Assembly: GCA_017518785.1 (NCBI GenBank)
Contig: JAFWUA010000054.1
Coordinates: 1 to 5,240, forward strand
Direction: 5' to 3'
DNA: 5,240 bases
Source of the DNA: Neisseriaceae bacterium
Lineage (GTDB): Bacteria > Pseudomonadota > Gammaproteobacteria > Burkholderiales > Neisseriaceae
Made by a program: the position numbers and the translations under genes. Of the stretch, positions 1 to 5,092 are shown in pieces; within the stretch, counting starts at the first letter, position 1, and every line of letters begins with the position of its first letter. The notes under the pieces are model-generated. The model was not told the origin of the DNA. It saw nothing but the letters and a program-made list of their open reading frames with translations, and searched no databases.

Positions 1-247
1 GACGATAAAAGAAAGTTTTTTCATAATCCAAACCGCAGGCTAACCAAGTGGCAGCCACAGCCAAAGTGGAAGCATGAATTTGCTCGGGGTCTTTGCATTT
101 AATCAAGCCGTGATAGTCGGCAAGAAAGAAAAACGATTGCACATTGTCGCTTTGAGAAGCGAGAATTGCAGGACGAATCGCCCCCACAAAATTACCTAAA
201 TGCGGCGTACCCGTTGTGGTAACGCCTGTTAAAACGCGTTTTTTCAT
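1..247 (-). CDS. trpS: Tryptophan--tRNA ligase, N-terminal part (runs off left edge)
   Basis: Translating the minus strand from the ATG at 247-245 gives 82 open residues to the window edge. They begin MKKRVLTGVTTTGTPHLGN and continue with VGAIRPAI and FFLADYHGLI. This is the start of the class I Rossmann catalytic domain of tryptophanyl-tRNA synthetase: PHLGN is the HIGH-type ATP-binding signature, and FFLADYH lies in the region of the tryptophan pocket. The enzyme activates tryptophan with ATP and charges tRNA-Trp in the cytoplasm. The PHLGN form with GAIRP following is the version I know from beta/gamma-proteobacteria. The KMSKS loop and anticodon-binding part lie outside the window. The start is set by the conserved RVLTG beginning; a weak AAGG (minus strand of 259-262) sits 11 bases upstream. 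No frame break is visible. Confidence 0.95.
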   Translation of the reverse strand, partial: MKKRVLTGVTTTGTPHLGNFVGAIRPAILASQSDNVQSFFFLADYHGLIKCKDPEQIHASTLAVAATWLACGLDYEKTFFYR

Positions 248-279
248 ATATTTTTAAGCCTTAAAAAATTAAGCCGATA

Positions 280-290
280 ATTGTATAACA
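280..290 (-). promoter_or_regulatory. Possible trpS promoter (-10 region)
   Basis: The minus strand reads TGTTATACAAT about 33 bases before the trpS ATG. It contains TACAAT (5/6 to the sigma-70 -10 consensus) and, overlapping it, an extended -10 pattern TGnTATACA. No good -35 hexamer is visible at 16-18 bases, so an extended -10 promoter is the better reading. This is inference from consensus matching only. Confidence 0.35.
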
Positions 291-308
291 AACTATTGAA
301 TAAAGTAT

Positions 309-507
309 GAAACCTTTGCAAAACCAATTTTTCGAAACTCTTGCAAAAACTACTATTTGAGACTCCTGCAAAACTCGTCATTCTGGGCGTAACGAAGACT
401 CTTTATAAACAATAAGTTAGATTCTTCATTTCACTTCGTGAAATTCAGAATGACGAGTTTTGCAGGAGTATCACAATGTTACGAATGACGAGTTTTGTAC
501 AGGTTTC
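309..507. mobile_element. Nested MITE-like inverted-repeat element, no coding capacity
   Basis: Outer arms GAAACCTTTGCAAAAC (309-324) and the inverted GTTTTGTACAGGTTTC (492-507) match at 14 of 16 positions. Inside them lies a perfect 24-bp inverted repeat, 362-385 and 446-469, separated by 60 bases. A third related end, GAAACTCTTGCAAAAAC, sits at 334-350, so the left side carries three related GAnnC..TGCAAAA words (309, 334, 360) and the right side two. A 7-bp hairpin with a TTC loop (ATTTCAC/GTGAAAT, 428-444) lies in the middle of the inner element. No open frame could encode a transposase. The ends resemble the GAGACCTTTGCAAAA-type termini I associate with IS5-family (IS1031/IS1106-like) elements, which suggests non-autonomous derivatives inserted one into another. 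Clear identical target duplications are not visible. Confidence 0.6.
362..469. repeat. Inner 108-bp palindromic element with perfect 24-bp inverted ends
   Basis: The arms at 362-385 (starting ACTCCTGCAAAACTCG) and 446-469 (ending GAGTTTTGCAGGAGT) are exact reverse complements over 24 bases. Transcribed from either strand, the element would fold into a long hairpin with a small TTC-loop stem near its tip (428-444). Size, symmetry and lack of coding fit a miniature inverted-repeat element. It lies downstream of neither neighbour's stop codon directly: trpS starts to its left and rlmJ ends well to its right. Confidence 0.7.
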
Positions 508-520
508 AGTCTGCCGGAAA
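508..520 (+). repeat. Uptake-sequence-like word AGTCTGCCGGAAA
   Basis: Perfect copy of the 13-mer that recurs through the window. It abuts the end of the MITE-like element (507) and lies 8 bases before the 107-bp array. It is the inverted partner of the near-perfect copy at 857-869. Confidence 0.7.
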
Positions 521-527
521 GGTGATT

Positions 528-848
528 AACATCGTTTTAGCTTCGCATACGCTCGCAGAAATTTCTGCCTGATTGCTTCGCAATCTTTTTTGATAAACTC
601 CGTTTATCAAAAGTTTGATACTTCGTATCAAACAAACATCGTTTTAGCTTCGCATACGCTCGCAGAAATTTCTGCCTGATTGCTTCGCAATCTTTTTTGA
701 TAAACTTCGTTTATCAAAAGTTTGATACTTCGTATCAAACAAACATCGTTTTAGCTTCGCATACGCTCGCAGAAACTTCTGCCTGATTGCTTCGCAATCT
801 TTTTTGATAAACTCCGTTTATCAAAAGTTTGATACTTCGTATCAAACA
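528..848. repeat. Three-copy 107-bp tandem array of hairpins
   Basis: Units are 528-634, 635-741 and 742-848, with the first 11 bases of a fourth copy at 849-859. The period is exactly 107, and the copies differ at only two positions: 707 is T where the others have C, and 776 is C where the others have T. In unit 1 there are four consecutive stems: the palindrome GCAGAAATTTCTGC (555-568); GATTGC-TTC-GCAATC (571-585); an 11-bp stem TTTTGATAAAC with loop TCC (588-612); and a 9-bp stem GTTTGATAC with loop TTC (613-633). The period is not a multiple of three and the sequence has no convincing frame, so it is not a protein repeat. It lies just downstream of the rlmJ stop. Function is unknown; a structured mobile or regulatory repeat is the simplest reading. 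Confidence 0.9.
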
Positions 849-856
849 AACATCGT

Positions 857-869
857 TTTTCGGCAGACT
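857..869 (-). repeat. Near-perfect uptake-like word, 3 bases after rlmJ
   Basis: The minus strand reads AGTCTGCCGAAAA, one mismatch from AGTCTGCCGGAAA. It begins 3 bases past the rlmJ stop, where the left arm of an uptake-sequence terminator would be expected. Its inverted partner at 508-520 is now over 330 bases away across the tandem array. Confidence 0.6.
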
Positions 870-872
870 TTA

Positions 873-1706
873 TTACGATGCCAATATATCTATTTTGTAA
901 TTGGCAGATGAATCTTGTGCCAAAAGTTCGGTTAATTGTGGTAATGCTATTTGTAATTCATTATGTAATTGATATGGCGGATTAATAACTACCATGCCAC
1001 TGCCCATCATACCCAAACCATCTGATGATGGGCGTTTTACGGTTAGAGTGCTGTGTAGATAACGTGAAGCCATTTTGCAAAGTTTTTCCGGCAGACTTTT
1101 GCTATCTATCTTGTTTAATTGTGGATACCAGATTAAATAGCAACCAGTAGCAAAACGTTTTAAGGCTTTTTGTAAGGTAGTTTGTACTTGTTTGTAATCG
1201 CTGTTGGTTTCATATGCAGGGTCGATTAGCACGACTGCACGTCTGCATGGCACTGGGAGCAAGGAAATCAATCCATCAAAACCGTTTATTTGTTCAGCAA
1301 TAAGATGTTTGCTACTAATTGATTGTTGTAGCAGTGGAAAATCGCTGGAATGTAGTTCAAATAGTCGATGTTTAGTACCATTTTGGGCAGTGTGAAATGC
1401 GATATATGGCGAACCAGCATAATAATCATCACTTGGTAAGATATGTTGTAAATGCTGTAAAAACGCTTCTAATGGTTCGCATAACGGTTTTCCGGCAGAC
1501 TTTATACGTTGGATTCCATCTCGATATTCAGATGTTTTTTGTGATTTTTCATCAAGTAGTGAGTATAAACCCGCACCGGCATGGGTATCGATATACCAGT
1601 ATGGTTTGTCTTTGCTATTAAAATAACGCAGCACAAGAAATAAGACAAGATGTTTTAAAACATCAGCATGATTGCCTGCGTGAAAAGCATGTCGATAGGA
1701 AAGCAT
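873..1706 (-). CDS. rlmJ: 23S rRNA (adenine-2030-N6)-methyltransferase RlmJ
   Basis: The 277-residue product matches the RlmJ (YhiR/ComJ) family in length (E. coli about 280) and from its first residues: MLSYRHAFHAGNHADVLKH is the conserved start, which fixes the ATG. YIDTHAGAG (38-46) is the S-adenosylmethionine-binding loop, followed by AGSPYIA (97-103). The catalytic DPAYE motif is at 162-166 (DPPYE in E. coli), and INPPY is at 241-245. By family knowledge it methylates N6 of A2030 in 23S rRNA in the cytoplasm; homologues have also been linked to use of DNA as a nutrient. It lies 31 bases downstream of proB on the same strand, so it is probably co-transcribed. The ribosome site is weak (no clear GGAG before the ATG). 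Two perfect uptake-like words sit inside the gene, encoding KSLPEK near residue 204 and KSAGK near residue 70. Confidence 0.95.
   Translation of the reverse strand: MLSYRHAFHAGNHADVLKHLVLFLVLRYFNSKDKPYWYIDTHAGAGLYSLLDEKSQKTSEYRDGIQRIKSAGKPLCEPLEAFLQHLQHILPSDDYYAGSPYIAFHTAQNGTKHRLFELHSSDFPLLQQSISSKHLIAEQINGFDGLISLLPVPCRRAVVLIDPAYETNSDYKQVQTTLQKALKRFATGCYLIWYPQLNKIDSKSLPEKLCKMASRYLHSTLTVKRPSSDGLGMMGSGMVVINPPYQLHNELQIALPQLTELLAQDSSANYKIDILAS
1085..1097 (-). repeat. Uptake-like word inside rlmJ (copy 1)
   Basis: Perfect AGTCTGCCGGAAA on the minus (coding) strand, translated as part of SKSLPEKL around residues 202-209 of RlmJ, a segment between the DPAYE motif and the C-terminal strands. Confidence 0.7.
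1489..1501 (-). repeat. Uptake-like word inside rlmJ (copy 2)
   Basis: Perfect AGTCTGCCGGAAA on the minus (coding) strand, in the same frame position as the other copy but shifted by one base, giving KSAGKP around residues 69-74 of RlmJ, in the helical insertion after the SAM loop. Confidence 0.7.
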
Positions 1707-1720
1707 GGTTGTTTATAAAT

Positions 1721-1733
1721 AGTCTGCCGGAAA
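1721..1733 (+). repeat. Uptake-like word between proB and rlmJ
   Basis: Perfect AGTCTGCCGGAAA on the plus strand in the 31-base gap of the proB-rlmJ pair. It has no inverted partner nearby, so it should not terminate transcription between the genes. Confidence 0.7.
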
Positions 1734-1737
1734 GGTT

Positions 1738-2499
1738 TTATTTTTTATAAAACAATGTTCCGCCGTTTTGTGTATTGTTTAATAAATAATCATGTGCAAC
1801 GCTTAAATCAAAACCGCTGGATAAAAACATTTGTTTATTATTTTTCATTAGAAAATCAGCAGCTTTAAGCTTGGTTACAATTCCACCTGTTCCCATTTGT
1901 GTTCCGGCAGACATAGTTTGATTTAATTCATCTTCGGAAATATTATTTACTTCAAGGCGAAGTTTGGCATCAGGGTGTTTATGTGGGTCTTTATCGTAAT
2001 AGCCGTCAATATCGCTTAAAATCACCAATAAATCTGCATTGAAAAAATGAGCAGCATAAGCACTTAATCGATCGTTATCGCCAAAGACGATTTCAGCAAT
2101 TCCAGTGGCATCGTTTTCATTAATAATTGGCAAAATACTTTGTGATAATAATCCATCAATCAAATTACGAGCATGACCAGTTGATTTGCGTGAATCAAAA
2201 TCCGATGCAGTTAAAAGTACTTGGGCAGTCATAATATTATGATTTTCCATGATTTTGTCGTAAATTGACATTAGATATGGTTGTCCAATGGCAGCTAACA
2301 TTTGTCGATTTACTACCGAACTTTTTTCGATATTTGATTTAATTCTGCCAGCATTAATTGCCCCAGAACTTACTAATATAACTTCATATTTTTGAGTAAG
2401 TTGTGCTAATAATTGACATAATTTGCCAATGCGTTCTTCGCTGATGCGATGTTCATCACTTAATACGTGTGAGCCAACTTTAACTACGATACGTTTCAT
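1738..2499 (-). CDS. proB: Glutamate 5-kinase, single-domain form without PUA
   Basis: The 253-residue protein is a complete amino-acid-kinase domain. KVGSHVL (7-13) is the nucleotide-binding start, VSSGAINAG (43-51) the glycine-rich loop, INENDA (126-131) and FGDNDRLSA (139-147) the glutamate/Mg region, LSDIDGYYDKDP (161-172) and MGTGGIVTKLKAA (202-214) the ATP-side motifs. It phosphorylates L-glutamate to glutamyl 5-phosphate, the first step of proline synthesis, in the cytoplasm. E. coli ProB is 367 residues with a C-terminal PUA domain; here the gene ends after the kinase domain at GGTLFYKK, a natural stop rather than a visible frameshift. The overall sequence resembles Campylobacter ProB as I recall it, suggesting transfer. 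No proA lies beside it. The ATG is followed by the conserved KRIVVKVG; a GGA (2511-2513) is 11 bases upstream. It leads a pair with rlmJ and carries an imperfect uptake-like word at MSAGT. Confidence 0.93.
   Translation of the reverse strand: MKRIVVKVGSHVLSDEHRISEERIGKLCQLLAQLTQKYEVILVSSGAINAGRIKSNIEKSSVVNRQMLAAIGQPYLMSIYDKIMENHNIMTAQVLLTASDFDSRKSTGHARNLIDGLLSQSILPIINENDATGIAEIVFGDNDRLSAYAAHFFNADLLVILSDIDGYYDKDPHKHPDAKLRLEVNNISEDELNQTMSAGTQMGTGGIVTKLKAADFLMKNNKQMFLSSGFDLSVAHDYLLNNTQNGGTLFYKK
1902..1912 (-). repeat. Uptake-like core inside proB
   Basis: The minus strand reads GTCTGCCGGAA, the 11-base core of the recurring word with both edges changed. It encodes the SAG of MSAGTQMGTGG, immediately before the conserved ATP-site motif, so protein constraint may explain the match as well as uptake selection. 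Confidence 0.45.
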
Positions 2500-2528
2500 T
2501 ATTGTTTGTTTCCAAAGTTAATCAAAAT

Positions 2529-2560
2529 CACACCACGCGAAATTCACAAAGCGTGGTGTG
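2529..2560 (-). terminator. Hairpin terminator after the VWA gene
   Basis: CACACCACGC (2529-2538) and GCGTGGTGTG (2551-2560) form a perfect 10-bp, GC-rich stem with a 12-base loop, the strongest stem in an AT-rich gap. On the minus strand it follows the VWA stop by 22 bases and is trailed by ATTTTGATT, a modest U-tract. It fits an intrinsic terminator separating the VWA gene from proB. Because only about 30 bases remain before the proB start, it could instead be a leader hairpin or attenuator for proB. Confidence 0.65.
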
Positions 2561-2582
2561 TTGCTTATTAAAAATCTTTAAT

Positions 2583-4205
2583 TTATTCAGGTTTTCTTGT
2601 GCTTAAACTTTTTGCTAATTCTACTAAATCAACAAACTCCATTCTATCGCCGTATGGGTCTGGTTGTTGATTATTTTTTGCTAATTGATAAATATCGTCC
2701 CAAGTGATTGTGCCGTTATATTGCCCACCACGCAAAGCTTCTCCGAAAGCTACAACCGCCATAGCAAAACGACTATCACTTGATGCCTTATCAAAAGATT
2801 GACTTGCAATTTGAATTGGCTGTTCTAATAGTTTAGATTGTGTCTCTTCCGGCAGTTTATAACGCAGTTTAAGATAAGCGTATTCATTGTTGTTGCCATT
2901 AGATTGAACAGGCGTTGTATAACGATTTTCGTCAATCCAACCTTTTTTGCCAACTGGCACAAATTCATAAAAAGCAGTTACTCTGCTACCTGCACCAATA
3001 TCACCGGCATCAACATTATCATTGTTAAAATCTTCACGTTTAAGTTGGCGATGTTCATAACCAATCAAACGATATTCACGTACGGTGGCAGGATTAAATT
3101 CAACTTGTAGTTTTACATCTTGTGCCACAGTCATTAAGGTTGCGGATAATTCACGTCCTAAAACTTTTTTAGCTTCACGGTAGGAATCAATATAGAAGAA
3201 ATTGCCATTACCTGACATAGCGATTTTTTTCATCATCGATTCATTAAGATTGCCTGTGCCATATCCTAATGCGGATAATGATATGCCTGACTTGCGTTTT
3301 TCTGCCACCATAGTTGCCAAAGCGTTGCGGTCGCTAATGCCTACGTTAAAATCACTGTCAGTTGCCAAGATAATGCGATTAATACCATTTTTAATATAGG
3401 ATTTTTCTGCTTCTCGGTATGCCATTTGAATGGCTTGTTCGCCGGCAGTTGCACCTTGTGCTTTTAATGATTCGATTACTTGCAAGATTTCTCTTTTATT
3501 TTTGCCAGAAGTAGATGGTAGAGCTAATTTTTCACCGCTGGAATAAGTAACAATTGCGATGCGGTCTTGTTCGCGTAATTGTTCGGTTAAAATTGTCAAG
3601 GTTTGTTTTACTAATGGCAGTTTCTTTTCATTATTCATACTGCCGGAAACATCAATTAAAAATACTAAATTAGCAGCTGGTAATTCATCAGTATCAGAAT
3701 CATTGGCACGTAAGGCGATTTTCATGATTTTGGCATCAGCCTTAAACGGAGAATCGAATACTTCGGTTGAAACTGAAAAAGGTGTGCCATTATCACTTTT
3801 AGGGTAGTCATAGTCAAAATAATTTACCAATTCTTCCAAACGCACCGCATCACGTGGTGGCAGACGATTGCTATTTAAAAAACGGCGAATATTGCTATAT
3901 GCACCAGTATCCACATCGATAGAGAAAGTTGAAACCGGATTTTGTGCCACTAAATGTACAGGAGAATCTGGTAGTTCGGCGTATTGTTCTCTATCGGTTT
4001 CCAACGGTGGTACATGTTCATCATTGGGTGTGCTATGTGCCATTTCCCATGTTTGGGGCATTGGCATTCCCTCATCGTAATTTCTGACGGCTTCTGTCCT
4101 GCCTCTAACAAGAACATTATCATTTTTAGAAATGTTTTTTTGGTAATAGAAGATTACACCAAATAACACTGCACAAATTACGAGTAATATTAATATGTAT
4201 TTCAT
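2583..4205 (-). CDS. Membrane-anchored von Willebrand factor A protein, YfbK family
   Basis: This 540-residue protein opens with one hydrophobic segment (about 3-21, ILILLVICAVLFGVIFYY) preceded by a lysine. It looks like an uncleaved signal anchor putting the rest in the periplasm. The linker is followed by the vWF_N-type region (about 88-135, with FSIDVDTGAYSNIRRFL). The VWA domain spans about 178-350, with MIDAS residues DVSGS (185-189), a candidate T253 in GATAG, and ATDSD (281-285). A DUF3520-type C-terminal region covers about 365-535. This domain order and length match E. coli YfbK (about 575), whose role is not settled; metal-dependent protein binding at the envelope is the family inference. 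YfbK is a predicted lipoprotein, whereas here LVIC lacks the small residue before cysteine needed for a good lipobox. The start has AGGT 5 bases upstream. It appears monocistronic, bounded by a hairpin downstream and a divergent gene upstream. Confidence 0.88.
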   Translation of the reverse strand: MKYILILLVICAVLFGVIFYYQKNISKNDNVLVRGRTEAVRNYDEGMPMPQTWEMAHSTPNDEHVPPLETDREQYAELPDSPVHLVAQNPVSTFSIDVDTGAYSNIRRFLNSNRLPPRDAVRLEELVNYFDYDYPKSDNGTPFSVSTEVFDSPFKADAKIMKIALRANDSDTDELPAANLVFLIDVSGSMNNEKKLPLVKQTLTILTEQLREQDRIAIVTYSSGEKLALPSTSGKNKREILQVIESLKAQGATAGEQAIQMAYREAEKSYIKNGINRIILATDSDFNVGISDRNALATMVAEKRKSGISLSALGYGTGNLNESMMKKIAMSGNGNFFYIDSYREAKKVLGRELSATLMTVAQDVKLQVEFNPATVREYRLIGYEHRQLKREDFNNDNVDAGDIGAGSRVTAFYEFVPVGKKGWIDENRYTTPVQSNGNNNEYAYLKLRYKLPEETQSKLLEQPIQIASQSFDKASSDSRFAMAVVAFGEALRGGQYNGTITWDDIYQLAKNNQQPDPYGDRMEFVDLVELAKSLSTRKPE

Positions 4206-4235
4206 AACTACCTAACTTCCCTACGATTAATTAAT

Positions 4236-4248
4236 AGTCTGCCGGAAA
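4236..4248 (+). repeat. Uptake-like word in the divergent intergenic region
   Basis: Perfect AGTCTGCCGGAAA, 31 bases upstream of the VWA gene start and 78 upstream of the nitroreductase start. There is no inverted partner, so it is not a terminator. It may overlap the VWA promoter, for which no convincing hexamers were found. Confidence 0.7.
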
Positions 4249-4263
4249 ACAAAACTTCCGCAA

Positions 4264-4291
4264 TTGTACGCTTTTTTACATTTGCTACAAT
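4264..4291 (+). promoter_or_regulatory. Possible nitroreductase promoter
   Basis: TTGTAC (4264-4269, 3/6 to the -35 consensus) and TACAAT (4286-4291, 5/6 to the -10 consensus) are 16 bases apart. Transcription would start near 4298, giving a leader of about 29 bases before the ATG at 4327. No operator-like palindrome of a known regulator was recognised. Confidence 0.4.
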
Positions 4292-4326
4292 AAAAGCTTT
4301 TATCAGATACAGAAAGCTTACAAATT

Positions 4327-5022
4327 ATGCCAACTAATATTGACGATATTATTCGTACACGCCGCTCGACTCGTGCATTTACCAAGCAAGCAGTAGATTT
4401 ACAAATTGTGCGAGAGATTTTACAAACAGCATCTTTTGCTCCATCTGGCACTAATACTCAACCTTGGAAAGTGTATGTTGTCAGTGGTAATAAACGTGAT
4501 GAGATTTGTAATGCCGTAAGTGATGCAGTACGTGCCGTACAAGGCGGAAATTTAGAAAAAAAATCATCATACACCGAAGTTTTTCCATATTATCCTGTCG
4601 AATGGATTTCACCATATATCGACCGCCGCCGCCAAAATGGTTGGGAATTATACGGATTACTTGGTATTCAAAAAGGTGATAAGGAAAAAATGCACGCCCA
4701 ACATTTGCGTAATTATCAATTTTTTGATGCACCAATTGGCATGTTTTTTACCGTAAATAAAATCATGGGAATTGGTGCACGTATGGATATAGCTATGCTA
4801 ATGCAAAATATCATGCTATCCGCCCATGCACGCGGATTGGCAACCTGTGCTCAAGCCGCATGGAATGCTTATCACAGCATAGTATTGCCGCTATTGGGTG
4901 CATCTGATGATGAACTACTGTTAAGTGCTATGGCATTGGGATATAAAGATAAAGATGCTATTGTTAATACTCTGAAACCACCCAGAGCACCAGTTGAAGA
5001 ATTTAGTGTTTGGTTGTCGTAA
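4327..5022 (+). CDS. FMN-dependent nitroreductase family oxidoreductase
   Basis: The 231-residue product is a nitroreductase-fold protein (COG0778 type). RTRRSTRAF (10-18) is the conserved phosphate-binding start of FMN recognition. APSGTNTQPWKVYVV (38-52) is the hallmark second segment. MDIAMLMQNIMLSAHARGLATC (153-174) is the dimer helix with the usual GL(A/G)T turn, and MALGYKDKDAIVN (202-214) the final FMN-contacting segment. Such enzymes use NAD(P)H and bound FMN to reduce nitroaromatics, quinones or similar acceptors in two-electron steps; the physiological substrate cannot be read from sequence. The insertion between about 80 and 125 is like that of the PnbA/nitrobenzoate reductase-type branch rather than short NfsB. 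The start agrees with the family, and AGAAAG (4311-4316) is a weak ribosome site. It is transcribed alone, away from the VWA gene, and ends at a strong terminator 8 bases past its stop. Confidence 0.9.
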   Translation: MPTNIDDIIRTRRSTRAFTKQAVDLQIVREILQTASFAPSGTNTQPWKVYVVSGNKRDEICNAVSDAVRAVQGGNLEKKSSYTEVFPYYPVEWISPYIDRRRQNGWELYGLLGIQKGDKEKMHAQHLRNYQFFDAPIGMFFTVNKIMGIGARMDIAMLMQNIMLSAHARGLATCAQAAWNAYHSIVLPLLGASDDELLLSAMALGYKDKDAIVNTLKPPRAPVEEFSVWLS

Positions 5023-5029
5023 GATAAGC

Positions 5030-5077
5030 AAAAAAGTCTGCCGGAAAACTTAAAAATTCTTTCCGGCAGACTTTTTT
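5030..5077. terminator. Bidirectional terminator from two inverted uptake-like words
   Basis: AGTCTGCCGGAAA (5035-5047) and its exact complement (5060-5072), with six A to the left and six T to the right, make an uninterrupted 18-bp stem with a 12-base loop. The T-run on the plus strand and the A-run giving U on the minus strand let it act in both directions. It lies between the convergent nitroreductase (stop 5020-5022) and prpC (stop 5093-5095). This is the same arrangement seen for paired uptake sequences in Neisseria. Confidence 0.92.
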
Positions 5078-5092
5078 ATTACTTATTTATGT

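Noticed and set aside
308..508. Three-base target duplication for the outer or inner MITE
   Set aside because: Flanks are TGA on the left and TCA on the right for both elements, which are complements and not direct repeats, so they more likely belong to the inverted ends.
528..859. The 107-bp array as a CRISPR
   Set aside because: Units are contiguous with no variable spacers, are far longer than CRISPR repeats, and no cas gene is present.
1204..1621. Plus-strand open frames opposite rlmJ (1204-1395, 1397-1621)
   Set aside because: They are antisense to a clearly conserved gene, have no recognisable motifs or ribosome sites, and are best explained as shadows.
2847..2855. Further uptake-like word in the VWA gene (TTCCGGCAG)
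   Set aside because: Only 9 core bases match and they encode LPEE; such a short match is expected by chance.
3640..3649. Further uptake-like word in the VWA gene (CTGCCGGAAA)
   Set aside because: Ten bases match, but the site encodes the conserved VSGSM of the MIDAS motif, so protein constraint is sufficient; left out of the count.
4293..4319. Two AAGCTT words before the nitroreductase as an operator or riboswitch
   Set aside because: Each is a six-base self-palindrome with unrelated flanks; the stem would be short and AT-rich, and no known regulator site matches.
4227..4451. Minus-strand 74-residue open frame overlapping the nitroreductase start
   Set aside because: It overlaps conserved nitroreductase coding sequence in antisense and its product shows no family features; the cysteine-rich look comes from the promoter region.
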